This document shows positions 54,165-62,914 of a DNA stretch of 64,000 bases, piece after piece. The position numbers and the translations under genes are program-made. A model generated the notes under the pieces. It was given only the letters and a program-made list of their open reading frames with translations. It did no database searches and had not been told where the DNA came from. Source of the DNA: Azovibrio sp. (GTDB lineage Bacteria; Pseudomonadota; Gammaproteobacteria; Burkholderiales; Rhodocyclaceae); contig JAOAIO010000003.1 in the NCBI GenBank assembly GCA_026414665.1, forward strand, positions 1-64,000, given 5' to 3'. Position 1 is the first letter of the stretch, and each line of letters begins with the position of its first letter.

Positions 54165-54799
54165 GCGTGCAGCTCCTCCACCGTTTCCAGGCAGGCCAGG
54201 GGCTCCAGGGCGCACAGGGCCTCCCGAGGATGAGCGCCATAGCTGACCCCCAGCCCCGCGGTTCCGGCATTCCTCGCCATTTGCAGATCATGCGTCGTGT
54301 CGCCAATCATCAAGGTGCGCTCCGGCACGGCCCCAAGCTCTTGCATCAGCTCCTCGAGCATCTGCGGATGCGGCTTGGAGTGGCATTGATCGGCGCAGCG
54401 CAGCGCATGAAAGTAAGGCGCAAGGCCGGAATGCGCGAGCGCCCGATCAAGGCCAAGCCGGCTCTTGCCGGTCGCCACTGCGAGCCGGAAACCGCGGCAA
54501 GCAAGCGCTTCCAACAACTCCCTTACCCCGGCGAACAAAGTGAGCTCATGATCCCGCGCGAGATAATGGTGCCGGTAACGCTCAGCCATGCGCGGGTATT
54601 CGTGCGCGGGCAGATCGGGAACGGCGCGCTGCAAGGCATCCACCAGCCCGAGGCCAATGACGTGCCGGGCCTCGTGCGCATCCGGCTCGGGCAGGCCCAA
54701 ATCGCGGCTCGCCGCTTGGATGGCATGGACGATGGCGGCGGCGGAATCCATCAAGGTTCCGTCCCAGTCGAAAACGATGAGATCGAACTTATTCTGCAT
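54143..54799 (-). CDS. HAD hydrolase, phosphoglycolate phosphatase-like
   Basis: LIVFDWDGTLMDS, VATGKSRLGLDRAL, IGDTTHDLQMARNAG; start ATG 54799. Confidence 0.93.
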   Translation of the reverse strand: MQNKFDLIVFDWDGTLMDSAAAIVHAIQAASRDLGLPEPDAHEARHVIGLGLVDALQRAVPDLPAHEYPRMAERYRHHYLARDHELTLFAGVRELLEALACRGFRLAVATGKSRLGLDRALAHSGLAPYFHALRCADQCHSKPHPQMLEELMQELGAVPERTLMIGDTTHDLQMARNAGTAGLGVSYGAHPREALCALEPLACLETVEELHAWLLENA

Positions 54800-55817
54800 A
54801 GGGCGTACGCGCCGCCGTAGCCAGCAGCGCATCCAAGTCATCGACAGCAAAATCACGCGTTTCAACGGCGTCCAAATGCCGAATGAACGCACATAAGGCT
54901 TCAGGCAGCGGCGCTACGAGGCAGAGACGGCGGGTTGCCGCCAAGGGATGCGGCAAGTCCATGGAGCGCGCATGCAGCGCCATGCGCTTAAGCCCCTCTT
55001 TCTGCAAAGCTTTGTTGAGGGCAAAGTCGCCATATTTCTCATCGCCGAGAATGGGGTAGCCCAGATGGGCCAGATGCACCCGGAGCTGATGCGTGCGGCC
55101 GGTCTTGAGCTGGCCTTCGAGCAGACTAAAGCGCTGCCAGCGTGCCAGGAGGCGGAAGACGGTATGGGCAGGCTTGCCGGCAGGATCTACCCGCACTCGG
55201 CGCTCGCCGGATGCGAGCAGATATTTGTAAAGCGGCAGCTTCACCTGCTGTCGCGGATTCATCCAACGCCCCTTGACTAGCATTAGGTAACGCTTATCCG
55301 CCACCTGTCCGGCCTCGCGGAACATGTCGTGCAGGGCATTCAAGGCCGAACGTTTCTTGGCGACGAGCAGCAGGCCCGAAGTTTCACGGTCGAGCCGGTG
55401 CGCCAGCTCAAGAAACCTAGCCTCGGGCCGCTGCTGGCGCAAAGACTCGATGACGCCAAAGCTCACGCCGCTACCGCCATGCACGGCGATGCCGGCCGGC
55501 TTGTCGAGAGCGAGCAAGGCTTCGTCCTCATAAAGAATGGGTAACCGCACGCGCTCCTTGGCCGCCTCTTCCGCCTCAGCGCGGGGGCGCTCAGCCAAGC
55601 GCATGGGAGGCAGACGGATGCTGTCACCCGCCGCAAGCCGCCAAGTCGCATCGCAGCGTTTTTTGTTGACGCGCACCTCGCCACTGCGCAAGACGCGGTA
55701 GAGATGGCTCTTGGGCACGCCTTTGCACAGCAGGATCAAGAAATTGTCCAGGCGCTGGCCCTGCGCTTCGTCACCCACGACGACATAGGTGACGGAATGT
55801 TTTCCTGCTTCAGGCAT
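54789..55817 (-). CDS. rluC: 23S rRNA pseudouridine synthase RluC
   Basis: N-term S4 domain, AHRLDRETSGLLLVAK, LKTGRTHQLRVHLAHLGYPILGDEKYG; divergent from rne; start ATG 55817. Confidence 0.95.
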   Translation of the reverse strand: MPEAGKHSVTYVVVGDEAQGQRLDNFLILLCKGVPKSHLYRVLRSGEVRVNKKRCDATWRLAAGDSIRLPPMRLAERPRAEAEEAAKERVRLPILYEDEALLALDKPAGIAVHGGSGVSFGVIESLRQQRPEARFLELAHRLDRETSGLLLVAKKRSALNALHDMFREAGQVADKRYLMLVKGRWMNPRQQVKLPLYKYLLASGERRVRVDPAGKPAHTVFRLLARWQRFSLLEGQLKTGRTHQLRVHLAHLGYPILGDEKYGDFALNKALQKEGLKRMALHARSMDLPHPLAATRRLCLVAPLPEALCAFIRHLDAVETRDFAVDDLDALLATAARTPYAE

Positions 55818-56100
55818 TTTGCAATATACTGCTCCACGATTTTGCGTGACGGACCGCAAGGCAAGCCGCACCGTCAGACCGACCAGCCCACGGTGCCAAC
55901 CGCACCCCGGCGCTGTAGTTGCTACCACGACCCGAATGTCGGCAGGCCCGGCCCACTTGGCTGCTTCCCATAAAAAGCATGAGGCCAGACTTGCCCAGTC
56001 CCGCGCAGATCGAACTGGTTAAGTTCGCTCACCAAAAGTAGCGATACTACTTGATTCGCGCATCCCAAGCATCCACGGATCGCCCTCGCAGAATTCACAG

Positions 56101-56121
56101 CCTACAGCCTGTTGCTGTAGG
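56101..56121 (+). other. Stem-loop in putative rne 5' leader
   Basis: CCTACAGC-CTGTT-GCTGTAGG, perfect 8 bp stem. Confidence 0.6.
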
Positions 56122-56255
56122 CATCCCGAAACAGCAGACCCCGCATTTTCCAATTTCGAACGACGGCCTCCATGAAAACAACCGTTAGCTGACGACCGGT
56201 CGCTGCTGCGTGGGCGCTCCGCCTGCCCTGGCATGTGCTGGAGCCCTGCAACACC

Positions 56256-59060
56256 ATGAAACGCATGTTATTCAATGCGACACAGGCCGAAGAACTCCGT
56301 GTCGCCATTGTCGATGGTCAAAAACTCATCGATCTCGACATTGAATCGGCCGCCAAGGAACAGCGCAAGAGCAACATCTACAAGGGGGTCATCACCCGCA
56401 TCGAGCCTTCGCTCGAAGCCGCATTCGTCGACTATGGCGCCGACCGGCATGGTTTTCTGCCGTTTAAGGAAATCTCCCGCAGCTACTTCCAGCCCGGTGC
56501 CGACAGCCGCTCCTCGATCAAGGAAGCCTTAAAGGAAGGCCAGGAGCTCATCGTCCAGGTCGACAAGGACGAGCGCGGCAACAAGGGCGCGGCGCTGACC
56601 ACCTACGTCTCCCTAGCCGGCCGCTACTTGGTGCTGATGCCCAACAACCCGCGCGGCGGCGGCGTCTCGCGCCGTGTCGACGGCGATGAGCGGGCCGAAC
56701 TGAAAGAAGCCATGGATCAGCTCGAAGTGCCTTCCGGCATGAGCCTGATCGCCCGTACCGCCGCCATCGGCCGCCAGGTCGAGGAGCTGCAATGGGACCT
56801 CAACTACCTGCTACAGCTCTGGCGCGCCATCGAAGGCGTCGCCAACGAGCAGAAGGCGCCGCTCTTGATCTATCAGGAAGGCAGCCTGGTGATCCGCGCC
56901 ATCCGCGATTACTTCCAGCCTGAAATCGGCGAAATCCTCATCGATACCGATGAAATCTTCGAGCAGGCCCAAGCCTTCATGGCCCAGGTCATGCCCAACA
57001 ACGTACACCGGGTCAAGCGCTACCGCGACGACGTGCCGTTGTTCTCCCGCTTTCAGATCGAACACCAGATCGAGACCGCCTTTGGGCGTCAGGTGAACCT
57101 GCCCTCCGGCGGCGCCATCGTCATCGACCACACCGAAGCCCTGGTCGCCGTAGACGTCAACTCGGGACGCGCCACCAAGGGCGCCGACATCGAGGAAACC
57201 GCGCTCAAGACCAACCTCGAAGCCGCCGACGAACTAGCCCGCCAGCTGCGTCTCCGGGACCTGGGTGGCCTGATTGTCATCGACTTCATCGACATGGAGT
57301 CGCAAAAGAATCAGCGCGAGGTGGAAAACCGCCTGAAAGACGCGCTCAAGTTCGACCGCGCCCGGGTGCAGATGGGCAAGATCAGCCGCTTCGGCCTCAT
57401 GGAGCTCTCCCGCCAGCGCCTGCGCCCCGCCCTGGCCGAGACCAGCTACATCCCCTGCCCGCGCTGTACCGGCACCGGTCACATCCGCTCCACCGAATCC
57501 GCGGCGCTGCACATCCTGCGCATCCTCGAAGAAGAGGCGATGAAAGACAACACCGCCGCCGTGCATGTCCAGGTCCCCGTTGATGTCGCCACCTTCCTGC
57601 TCAACGAGAAGCGCGCCGACATCCAAGCCATCGAGCTGCGCCACAAGGTTTCCATCCTGCTCATCCCCAACATCCATCTGGAAACCCCGGCGCACCACAT
57701 CCAGCGCCTGCGGCATGACGATCTCAACCAGGAAGACTTGCGCGAGCCGTCTTACAAGATGGTCGAAACCCCGAGCGAAGAAGCGCTGCACCCAGCGCAC
57801 GGCAAGAAAGAAGCCGGCAAGCCGCGCCAGGAAGCCGCCATCAAGAACATTACCCCTGAGCAGCCCGCTCCTACCGTGGTCGCCAAGTCGGAGTCGAGCG
57901 AACCCCCGGCCTACCCGGGCATCATCGCCCGTATCTTTTCCTGGCTGAAAGGCAAGCCGGCGGCCGCGAGCCCAGCTCCAGCCGCCACCCAACCCGGGCG
58001 CGACGGCCGCGCCGAAGTCCGGCGCGAGCGTGGCGACGGCCGCCGCAACGGCCGCAATGGACGCAGCGAGACGCGCCGCGCGGATACGCCGGACAACGGC
58101 GAAAAGTCGGGACGCGAGCCACGCAACGAACGCAACCGTGGCGCAACCCGTCCTGACACGCGCGTCGAAGCGCGTGAGGACAAGCCAGCCCAGGACGCAC
58201 CGGCACGCGAACGGAAGCCGCGGGGTGAGCGGCGCGAGCGCCCGATCCCGAGCGGCAACGCAGAGCAAGATATCCTTGCCCAGACGCCGGCACAAACCGC
58301 GCCGCCGATGCCCCCGAGCGAAGCCGGCAGCCTTGCGACGGAACTCCCGAGCGCCGACAGCGCCGAGGAGCAAGGCGCTCGCCGCCGCAACCGGCGCAGC
58401 CGCGGCCGCCGCAACCATGGCGAGGCCCCGCTCGGCGAAACCACGCCAGGCGCCGACATCGGCGCCAGCATGGCACCTAGCCTCCCCGCTACCCAGCCTG
58501 AACCCGTCGTAAGCGCAGATACGCTTACACACAACGGCACAGCTCCCCTGCCGGCGGCGCTCCCGCTAGCAGCCGAAGCACAGCCGGAGCGCCCCGCTGC
58601 CGATGCGCCGCTCGGTCCGGCTGCCACCGAAGCGCCGAGCGAGCCGCTCGCAGCAGCCGCGGCGATGGCAAGCGAGCCGCCACCGCCGATGCCAGCCCCT
58701 ATGGCAGAAACGGCAGAGGCCGCCCCCGCGGCAGACGCTGCGCCCGTCACCGAAGCGCAAGTGCCAGCCGCACCGGTGCTTCTCGACTCGCCGCTGACCG
58801 TGCCGCAACCGGCTGAACCGGCAGCGCAGCCAGCCGCGGCGCCTGCGACAGTCGCGTCGACCGCCGCTGCTGCCCCGCTCGACATCGCCGCCTTGCAAAA
58901 AGATCTCGAAGCCAGCGGGCTCGTGCTCGTCCAGACGTGCAGCACTGCCGCGCCCGCCCCGGCCGAACCGAGCGTGCCTCTAGGCCGCCCACGGCGTAGC
59001 CGGGCACAGCCCAGCCAAGCCAGCGACGAGCCCTTGATCATGGTCGAAACCCAGCGCTAA
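56256..59060 (+). CDS. rne: Ribonuclease E
   Basis: MKRMLFNATQAEELRVAIVDGQKLIDLDIE, S1 domain, CPRCTGTGHIRS Zn-link, disordered Arg/Ala/Pro C-term. Confidence 0.97.
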   Translation: MKRMLFNATQAEELRVAIVDGQKLIDLDIESAAKEQRKSNIYKGVITRIEPSLEAAFVDYGADRHGFLPFKEISRSYFQPGADSRSSIKEALKEGQELIVQVDKDERGNKGAALTTYVSLAGRYLVLMPNNPRGGGVSRRVDGDERAELKEAMDQLEVPSGMSLIARTAAIGRQVEELQWDLNYLLQLWRAIEGVANEQKAPLLIYQEGSLVIRAIRDYFQPEIGEILIDTDEIFEQAQAFMAQVMPNNVHRVKRYRDDVPLFSRFQIEHQIETAFGRQVNLPSGGAIVIDHTEALVAVDVNSGRATKGADIEETALKTNLEAADELARQLRLRDLGGLIVIDFIDMESQKNQREVENRLKDALKFDRARVQMGKISRFGLMELSRQRLRPALAETSYIPCPRCTGTGHIRSTESAALHILRILEEEAMKDNTAAVHVQVPVDVATFLLNEKRADIQAIELRHKVSILLIPNIHLETPAHHIQRLRHDDLNQEDLREPSYKMVETPSEEALHPAHGKKEAGKPRQEAAIKNITPEQPAPTVVAKSESSEPPAYPGIIARIFSWLKGKPAAASPAPAATQPGRDGRAEVRRERGDGRRNGRNGRSETRRADTPDNGEKSGREPRNERNRGATRPDTRVEAREDKPAQDAPARERKPRGERRERPIPSGNAEQDILAQTPAQTAPPMPPSEAGSLATELPSADSAEEQGARRRNRRSRGRRNHGEAPLGETTPGADIGASMAPSLPATQPEPVVSADTLTHNGTAPLPAALPLAAEAQPERPAADAPLGPAATEAPSEPLAAAAAMASEPPPPMPAPMAETAEAAPAADAAPVTEAQVPAAPVLLDSPLTVPQPAEPAAQPAAAPATVASTAAAAPLDIAALQKDLEASGLVLVQTCSTAAPAPAEPSVPLGRPRRSRAQPSQASDEPLIMVETQR

Positions 59061-59081
59061 GCCGCTCACGCTGGAAAACAC

Positions 59082-59119
59082 AAGGGGAGCCGCAGCGCCT
59101 TGCTGCGCCTCCCCTTTTT
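59082..59119 (+). terminator. Intrinsic terminator of rne
   Basis: AAGGGGAG-cc-GCAGC-gcctt-GCTGC-gc-CTCCCCTT+TTT. Confidence 0.88.
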
Positions 59120-59147
59120 CCATCCCACTTGATTCCATCCCACTTGA
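59118..59147. repeat. Perfect tandem duplication, 2 x 15 bp
   Basis: TTCCATCCCACTTGA TTCCATCCCACTTGA directly after the rne terminator. Confidence 0.95.
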
Positions 59148-59334
59148 GCGCTGCACATGGATAGCGCCATCCGGCAGGACGGCTACGCTACGCGCGGCAG
59201 GCGCGAACCGCCTTCGACGCGATCGGCCCCCATGACAGTGCGCCATGCGCCTTGCCCACAGGCCGCTTACGCGGCTGGTTCGCGCCTCCGGTTTTTCATC
59301 CGCCGACCCACGTCACAACGATGCCGGCCGCTGT

Positions 59335-61557
59335 CTAGCCGCGCCGCGCCGCAACCACGCCTTCGACGCCGTGAATCAGCTCAAGCGTGCGCTTGAGCTG
59401 CTGCAAGTTATGCACTTCGACGGTAAAGCCCATGCGCGCCTTCCCCTGCTTCGACTGGGTATTCACCCCGATGACGTTGATTTTTTCCTTGGCGAAGATT
59501 TCCGATATGTCACGCAACAATCCCTGCCGGTCATGCGCATCGACGACGATGTCGGTCGCAAACACTTCGCTCGCCTCGGCGCGGCCCCAATCAGTCTCGA
59601 TCACCCGCTCCGGGTGCAGGGCGGCGAGATGCTGGAAATTCGGGCAATCGCTGCGATGGATGGAAACACCTTTGCCGCGGGTCACGAAACCTTCGATCGG
59701 ATCGGGCGGCGCCGGCTTGCAGCAGCGCGCGAGCTGTGTGAGCAGCTTATCGACCCCCACGATGAGAATGCCCTTAGGCCCCTCGGCCGGCGTGCGCAGC
59801 ACCAAGGCTGGCCGCGGCAGCGCCTCGCCCTCCGGCGCCCCCTGGACATCGCCACGCACGATGGCTTGCAACTGACGCAGATTCAACTCGCCGCGCGCCG
59901 CAGCGATATACAGATCATCGGCCTTGGCCAGACCGAGACGGTGCGCGAGCTCGTCGATATTGAGCCCGCTCTGGCCAAGACGCTGAAGTTCCTTGGCGAC
60001 AATCGCCTTGCCATCGGCGAGCGTTTGTTCCAGGGCGAGGCTGGCGAACCACTGGCGCACCTTGGTACGCGCCCCCTTGGTATGGATGTAGCCGAGCGCC
60101 GGGTTGAGCCAATCGCGTGAAGGCGCGCCCTGCTTGGCAGCGATGATCTCGACCCGCTGGCCTGTCTGCAGCGCCGTATTGAGCGGCGCCAGCACCCCAT
60201 CGATTTTCGCGCCGCGGCAACGGTGCCCGAGATCGGTATGTACGCGGTAGGCGAAATCCAACGGCGTGGCGCCGCGCGGCAGATCGACGACCTTCCCCTG
60301 AGGCGTCATGACGTAGATGGTCTCATCCAAGGCCGCCTGCTTGTAGTGGCGCACCCAGTCGGAACTGTCGGTGACCTCGTCCTTCCAGGTCAGCAGCTGG
60401 CGCAACCAAGCGATTTTCTCGTCGTAGCGATCCTCGTTGGCAGGCTTGCTGCCTTCTTTGTAGCGCCAGTGCGCGGCAACGCCCAACTCGGCATGGCGGT
60501 GCATTTCCCAAGTACGAATCTGCACTTCGAGCGAGCGGCCATCCGGGCAGCGCACCGCGGTATGCAGGGAACGGTAGTAATTGCCCTTGGGATTGGAGAT
60601 GTAATCGTCGAATTCCTTGGGAATCGGCGTCCAGATGTTGTGCACGACGCCGAGCGCGGTATAGCAATCCTTGACGCTATCGACAATGATGCGCAAGGCG
60701 CGGACATCATAAACTTCGGAGAACTCGACGCCTTTCTTGCGCATCTTGTTCCAGATGCTGTAGATGTGCTTGGGGCGGCCATAGACTTCGGCGCCGATGC
60801 CTGCGGCGGAGAGCTCCGCCTTGACCCGCTCGATGGCGCCGGCGATGAATTGCTCGCGCTCGATGCGCTTCTCATCGAGCATCTTGGCAACTTTCTTATA
60901 GGTCTCCGGGTGCAGGAAGCGGAACGACAAATCCTCGAGCTCCCACTTCAGCTCCCAAACGCCCAAGCGGTTGGCGAGCGGCGAATACAGCTCGAGCGTC
61001 TCCCGCGCCACTTGTACGCGCAGCTCGTCGGGATGGGCCGCGTAATAGCGTAGCGTCTGGGTGCGGGAAGCGAGACGCAAGAGCACGACGCGGATATCTT
61101 CGACCATCGCCAGCAGCATCTTGCGCAGCACTTCCACCTGCGCGCGGGTTTCTTGGGGCGTGCCCCCCGCGTGATTGGCGGCCATGAAGCCACGGGTAAT
61201 CGGCCGCAGGCGGTTCAAGCGGGAAATGCCGTGCACCAACTGCGCCACATCGGCGCCGAAGCGCGCTTCGATCTGTTGCTGCCCGCCGTGCGCGTCATGC
61301 GCTGGCACGGCGAAGAGCAACGCCGCCTGGCGAGAAGCGACATCGAGCCGCAAGCCGGCAACGATCAAAGCCATGCCTAAGGCATGAGACCAAACCCCCT
61401 CGCCGCTTCCCAAGCAAGCATCGCCATAAATCTCGCGGGCAAAAGCGAGCGCAGCGGCAATGCGCTCGCACTCCTCGGCCGACAGTCCTTCGGACAGAGT
61501 TTGCAACGAATGTTGGTCATCGCTCTGGGCGGCGATGGAATGCACGACGGAAACCAT
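59335..61557 (-). CDS. relA: GTP pyrophosphokinase RelA ((p)ppGpp synthetase)
   Basis: Degenerate HD domain (LLFAVPAHDAHG), synthetase YSIWNKMRKKGVEF...EFDDYISNPKGNYYRSLHTAV, TGS and ACT domains. Confidence 0.95.
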   Translation of the reverse strand: MVSVVHSIAAQSDDQHSLQTLSEGLSAEECERIAAALAFAREIYGDACLGSGEGVWSHALGMALIVAGLRLDVASRQAALLFAVPAHDAHGGQQQIEARFGADVAQLVHGISRLNRLRPITRGFMAANHAGGTPQETRAQVEVLRKMLLAMVEDIRVVLLRLASRTQTLRYYAAHPDELRVQVARETLELYSPLANRLGVWELKWELEDLSFRFLHPETYKKVAKMLDEKRIEREQFIAGAIERVKAELSAAGIGAEVYGRPKHIYSIWNKMRKKGVEFSEVYDVRALRIIVDSVKDCYTALGVVHNIWTPIPKEFDDYISNPKGNYYRSLHTAVRCPDGRSLEVQIRTWEMHRHAELGVAAHWRYKEGSKPANEDRYDEKIAWLRQLLTWKDEVTDSSDWVRHYKQAALDETIYVMTPQGKVVDLPRGATPLDFAYRVHTDLGHRCRGAKIDGVLAPLNTALQTGQRVEIIAAKQGAPSRDWLNPALGYIHTKGARTKVRQWFASLALEQTLADGKAIVAKELQRLGQSGLNIDELAHRLGLAKADDLYIAAARGELNLRQLQAIVRGDVQGAPEGEALPRPALVLRTPAEGPKGILIVGVDKLLTQLARCCKPAPPDPIEGFVTRGKGVSIHRSDCPNFQHLAALHPERVIETDWGRAEASEVFATDIVVDAHDRQGLLRDISEIFAKEKINVIGVNTQSKQGKARMGFTVEVHNLQQLKRTLELIHGVEGVVAARRG

Positions 61558-61593
61558 GGCGTGATTATAAAGGCTACGCCCGGCCGGGACGGA

Positions 61594-62841
61594 TCAACTA
61601 CCGCGCGGGTAGTCGCCGGCCCAGAATCGATCCACATCTTGGATGCCCCACTTGGCGGGGTCTTCCCGGCCTATGATCTTGTCGTGGCAGCCGGGGCGGG
61701 AGAGATCGACGATCTCGGGCGGAATATAGGCCTCAGAACGCGTCGAGAAGAACACTTTGACCACGGGTTTGAGCAACGACTTGCCGCTTTGTTCCAAAAC
61801 GACGCCAAGCCGGCCGGAGGCCAGAGCCACGAAGGAGCCAACCGGGTAGATGCCCAGGCTTTTGACGAAAGCCTGAAAAACCAGCGGATCGAAATGCCCT
61901 TGCCACTCGGCCATGCGCTTTAAGGATTCCGCTGGATCCCAGCCGTTTTTGTAGGGCCGATTCGAGGTGATGGCATCATACACGTCGCACACCGCGCCCA
62001 TCCGCGCAAAAAGGCTGATTTGCTCACCCTTGAGGCCCTTGGGATAACCGCTGCCATCGATCTTTTCGTGGTGATGCAAGCAGACATCCAAAGCCATCTC
62101 GCCGGCGCTGCGTCCGGCGAGCAAAAGCTTGTGTCCCTCGACCGGGTGAGTCTTGATGATCTCGAATTCGGCCTCGGTGAGCCGCCCCGGCTTATTGAGG
62201 ATCTCCGTGGGAATCACCGCCTTGCCAAGATCATGCAAAAGCCCGGCCATGCCCGCTTCGCGCACCTGCTGCGCATCGAGCTTGAGCTGCCGCGCCAGCG
62301 CGATCATCAAGGCGCAGACGGCTACCGAATGCATATAGGTGTAATCATCCGCCGTCTTCAAGCGTGCCAGGCTGATGAGCGCGCCCGGATTACGCGACAC
62401 GGAGGCGGAAATCTCCTCGACCAACGGCAAGGCCTGATCGGCGTCGATGGCCTTGCCCATGCGCGCTTCCTGAAACATCGATACCACGGCTTCCTTAGCC
62501 TTGGCGCAAATGCGCGCCGCCCGCTGCGCCTCCTCGGCCATGGACGCCTGCTCATGCGACACGGCAGCGCGCATTTGCGCTTTTTGCTCCGCCTCGAGCG
62601 CTTGCGGCTCGGTTTCCTCGACCACCTGCTCGGGCTCGACATCGAGCCCCTTGGCAGCATCGATCCACACCTCACGGATACGGCTTTCACGGATGCGGCG
62701 CAAGTCCTCGGGATCGGTAATGACAAAACTATTACGCCAGAACGGGTGATCGAGCCAGGAGCCGCAGAATTGCTCCAAATGCATCCCCACCCGCAGATGT
62801 TCGACACGGATTTTCTTGAGCACGGGCCAATTGTCTTTCAG
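61594..62841 (-). CDS. DUF3391 + HD-GYP domain protein (putative c-di-GMP phosphodiesterase)
   Basis: LLHDLGKAVIPTEILNKPGRLTEAE, HHHEKIDGSGYPKGL; non-ATG start, CTG 62841 or GTG 62823. Confidence 0.9.
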   Translation of the reverse strand: MKDNWPVLKKIRVEHLRVGMHLEQFCGSWLDHPFWRNSFVITDPEDLRRIRESRIREVWIDAAKGLDVEPEQVVEETEPQALEAEQKAQMRAAVSHEQASMAEEAQRAARICAKAKEAVVSMFQEARMGKAIDADQALPLVEEISASVSRNPGALISLARLKTADDYTYMHSVAVCALMIALARQLKLDAQQVREAGMAGLLHDLGKAVIPTEILNKPGRLTEAEFEIIKTHPVEGHKLLLAGRSAGEMALDVCLHHHEKIDGSGYPKGLKGEQISLFARMGAVCDVYDAITSNRPYKNGWDPAESLKRMAEWQGHFDPLVFQAFVKSLGIYPVGSFVALASGRLGVVLEQSGKSLLKPVVKVFFSTRSEAYIPPEIVDLSRPGCHDKIIGREDPAKWGIQDVDRFWAGDYPRGS

Positions 62842-62864
62842 GTGTTTCCTGGAATATACCAGAT

Positions 62865-62891
62865 AAAAAAACGGCCCCACGCGGGGGCCGT
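62865..62891 (-). terminator. Intrinsic terminator of prpE
   Basis: Minus strand ACGGCCCC-5 nt-GGGGCCGT followed by T-run. Confidence 0.9.
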
Positions 62892-62914
62892 GCGCTACTT
62901 GCATCAGGATGCGC

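Noticed and set aside
57234-58532. 432-aa minus-strand ORF antisense to rne (also 57911..59041)
   Set aside because: Overlaps confidently assigned rne; low-complexity mirror of the Arg/Ala-rich region.
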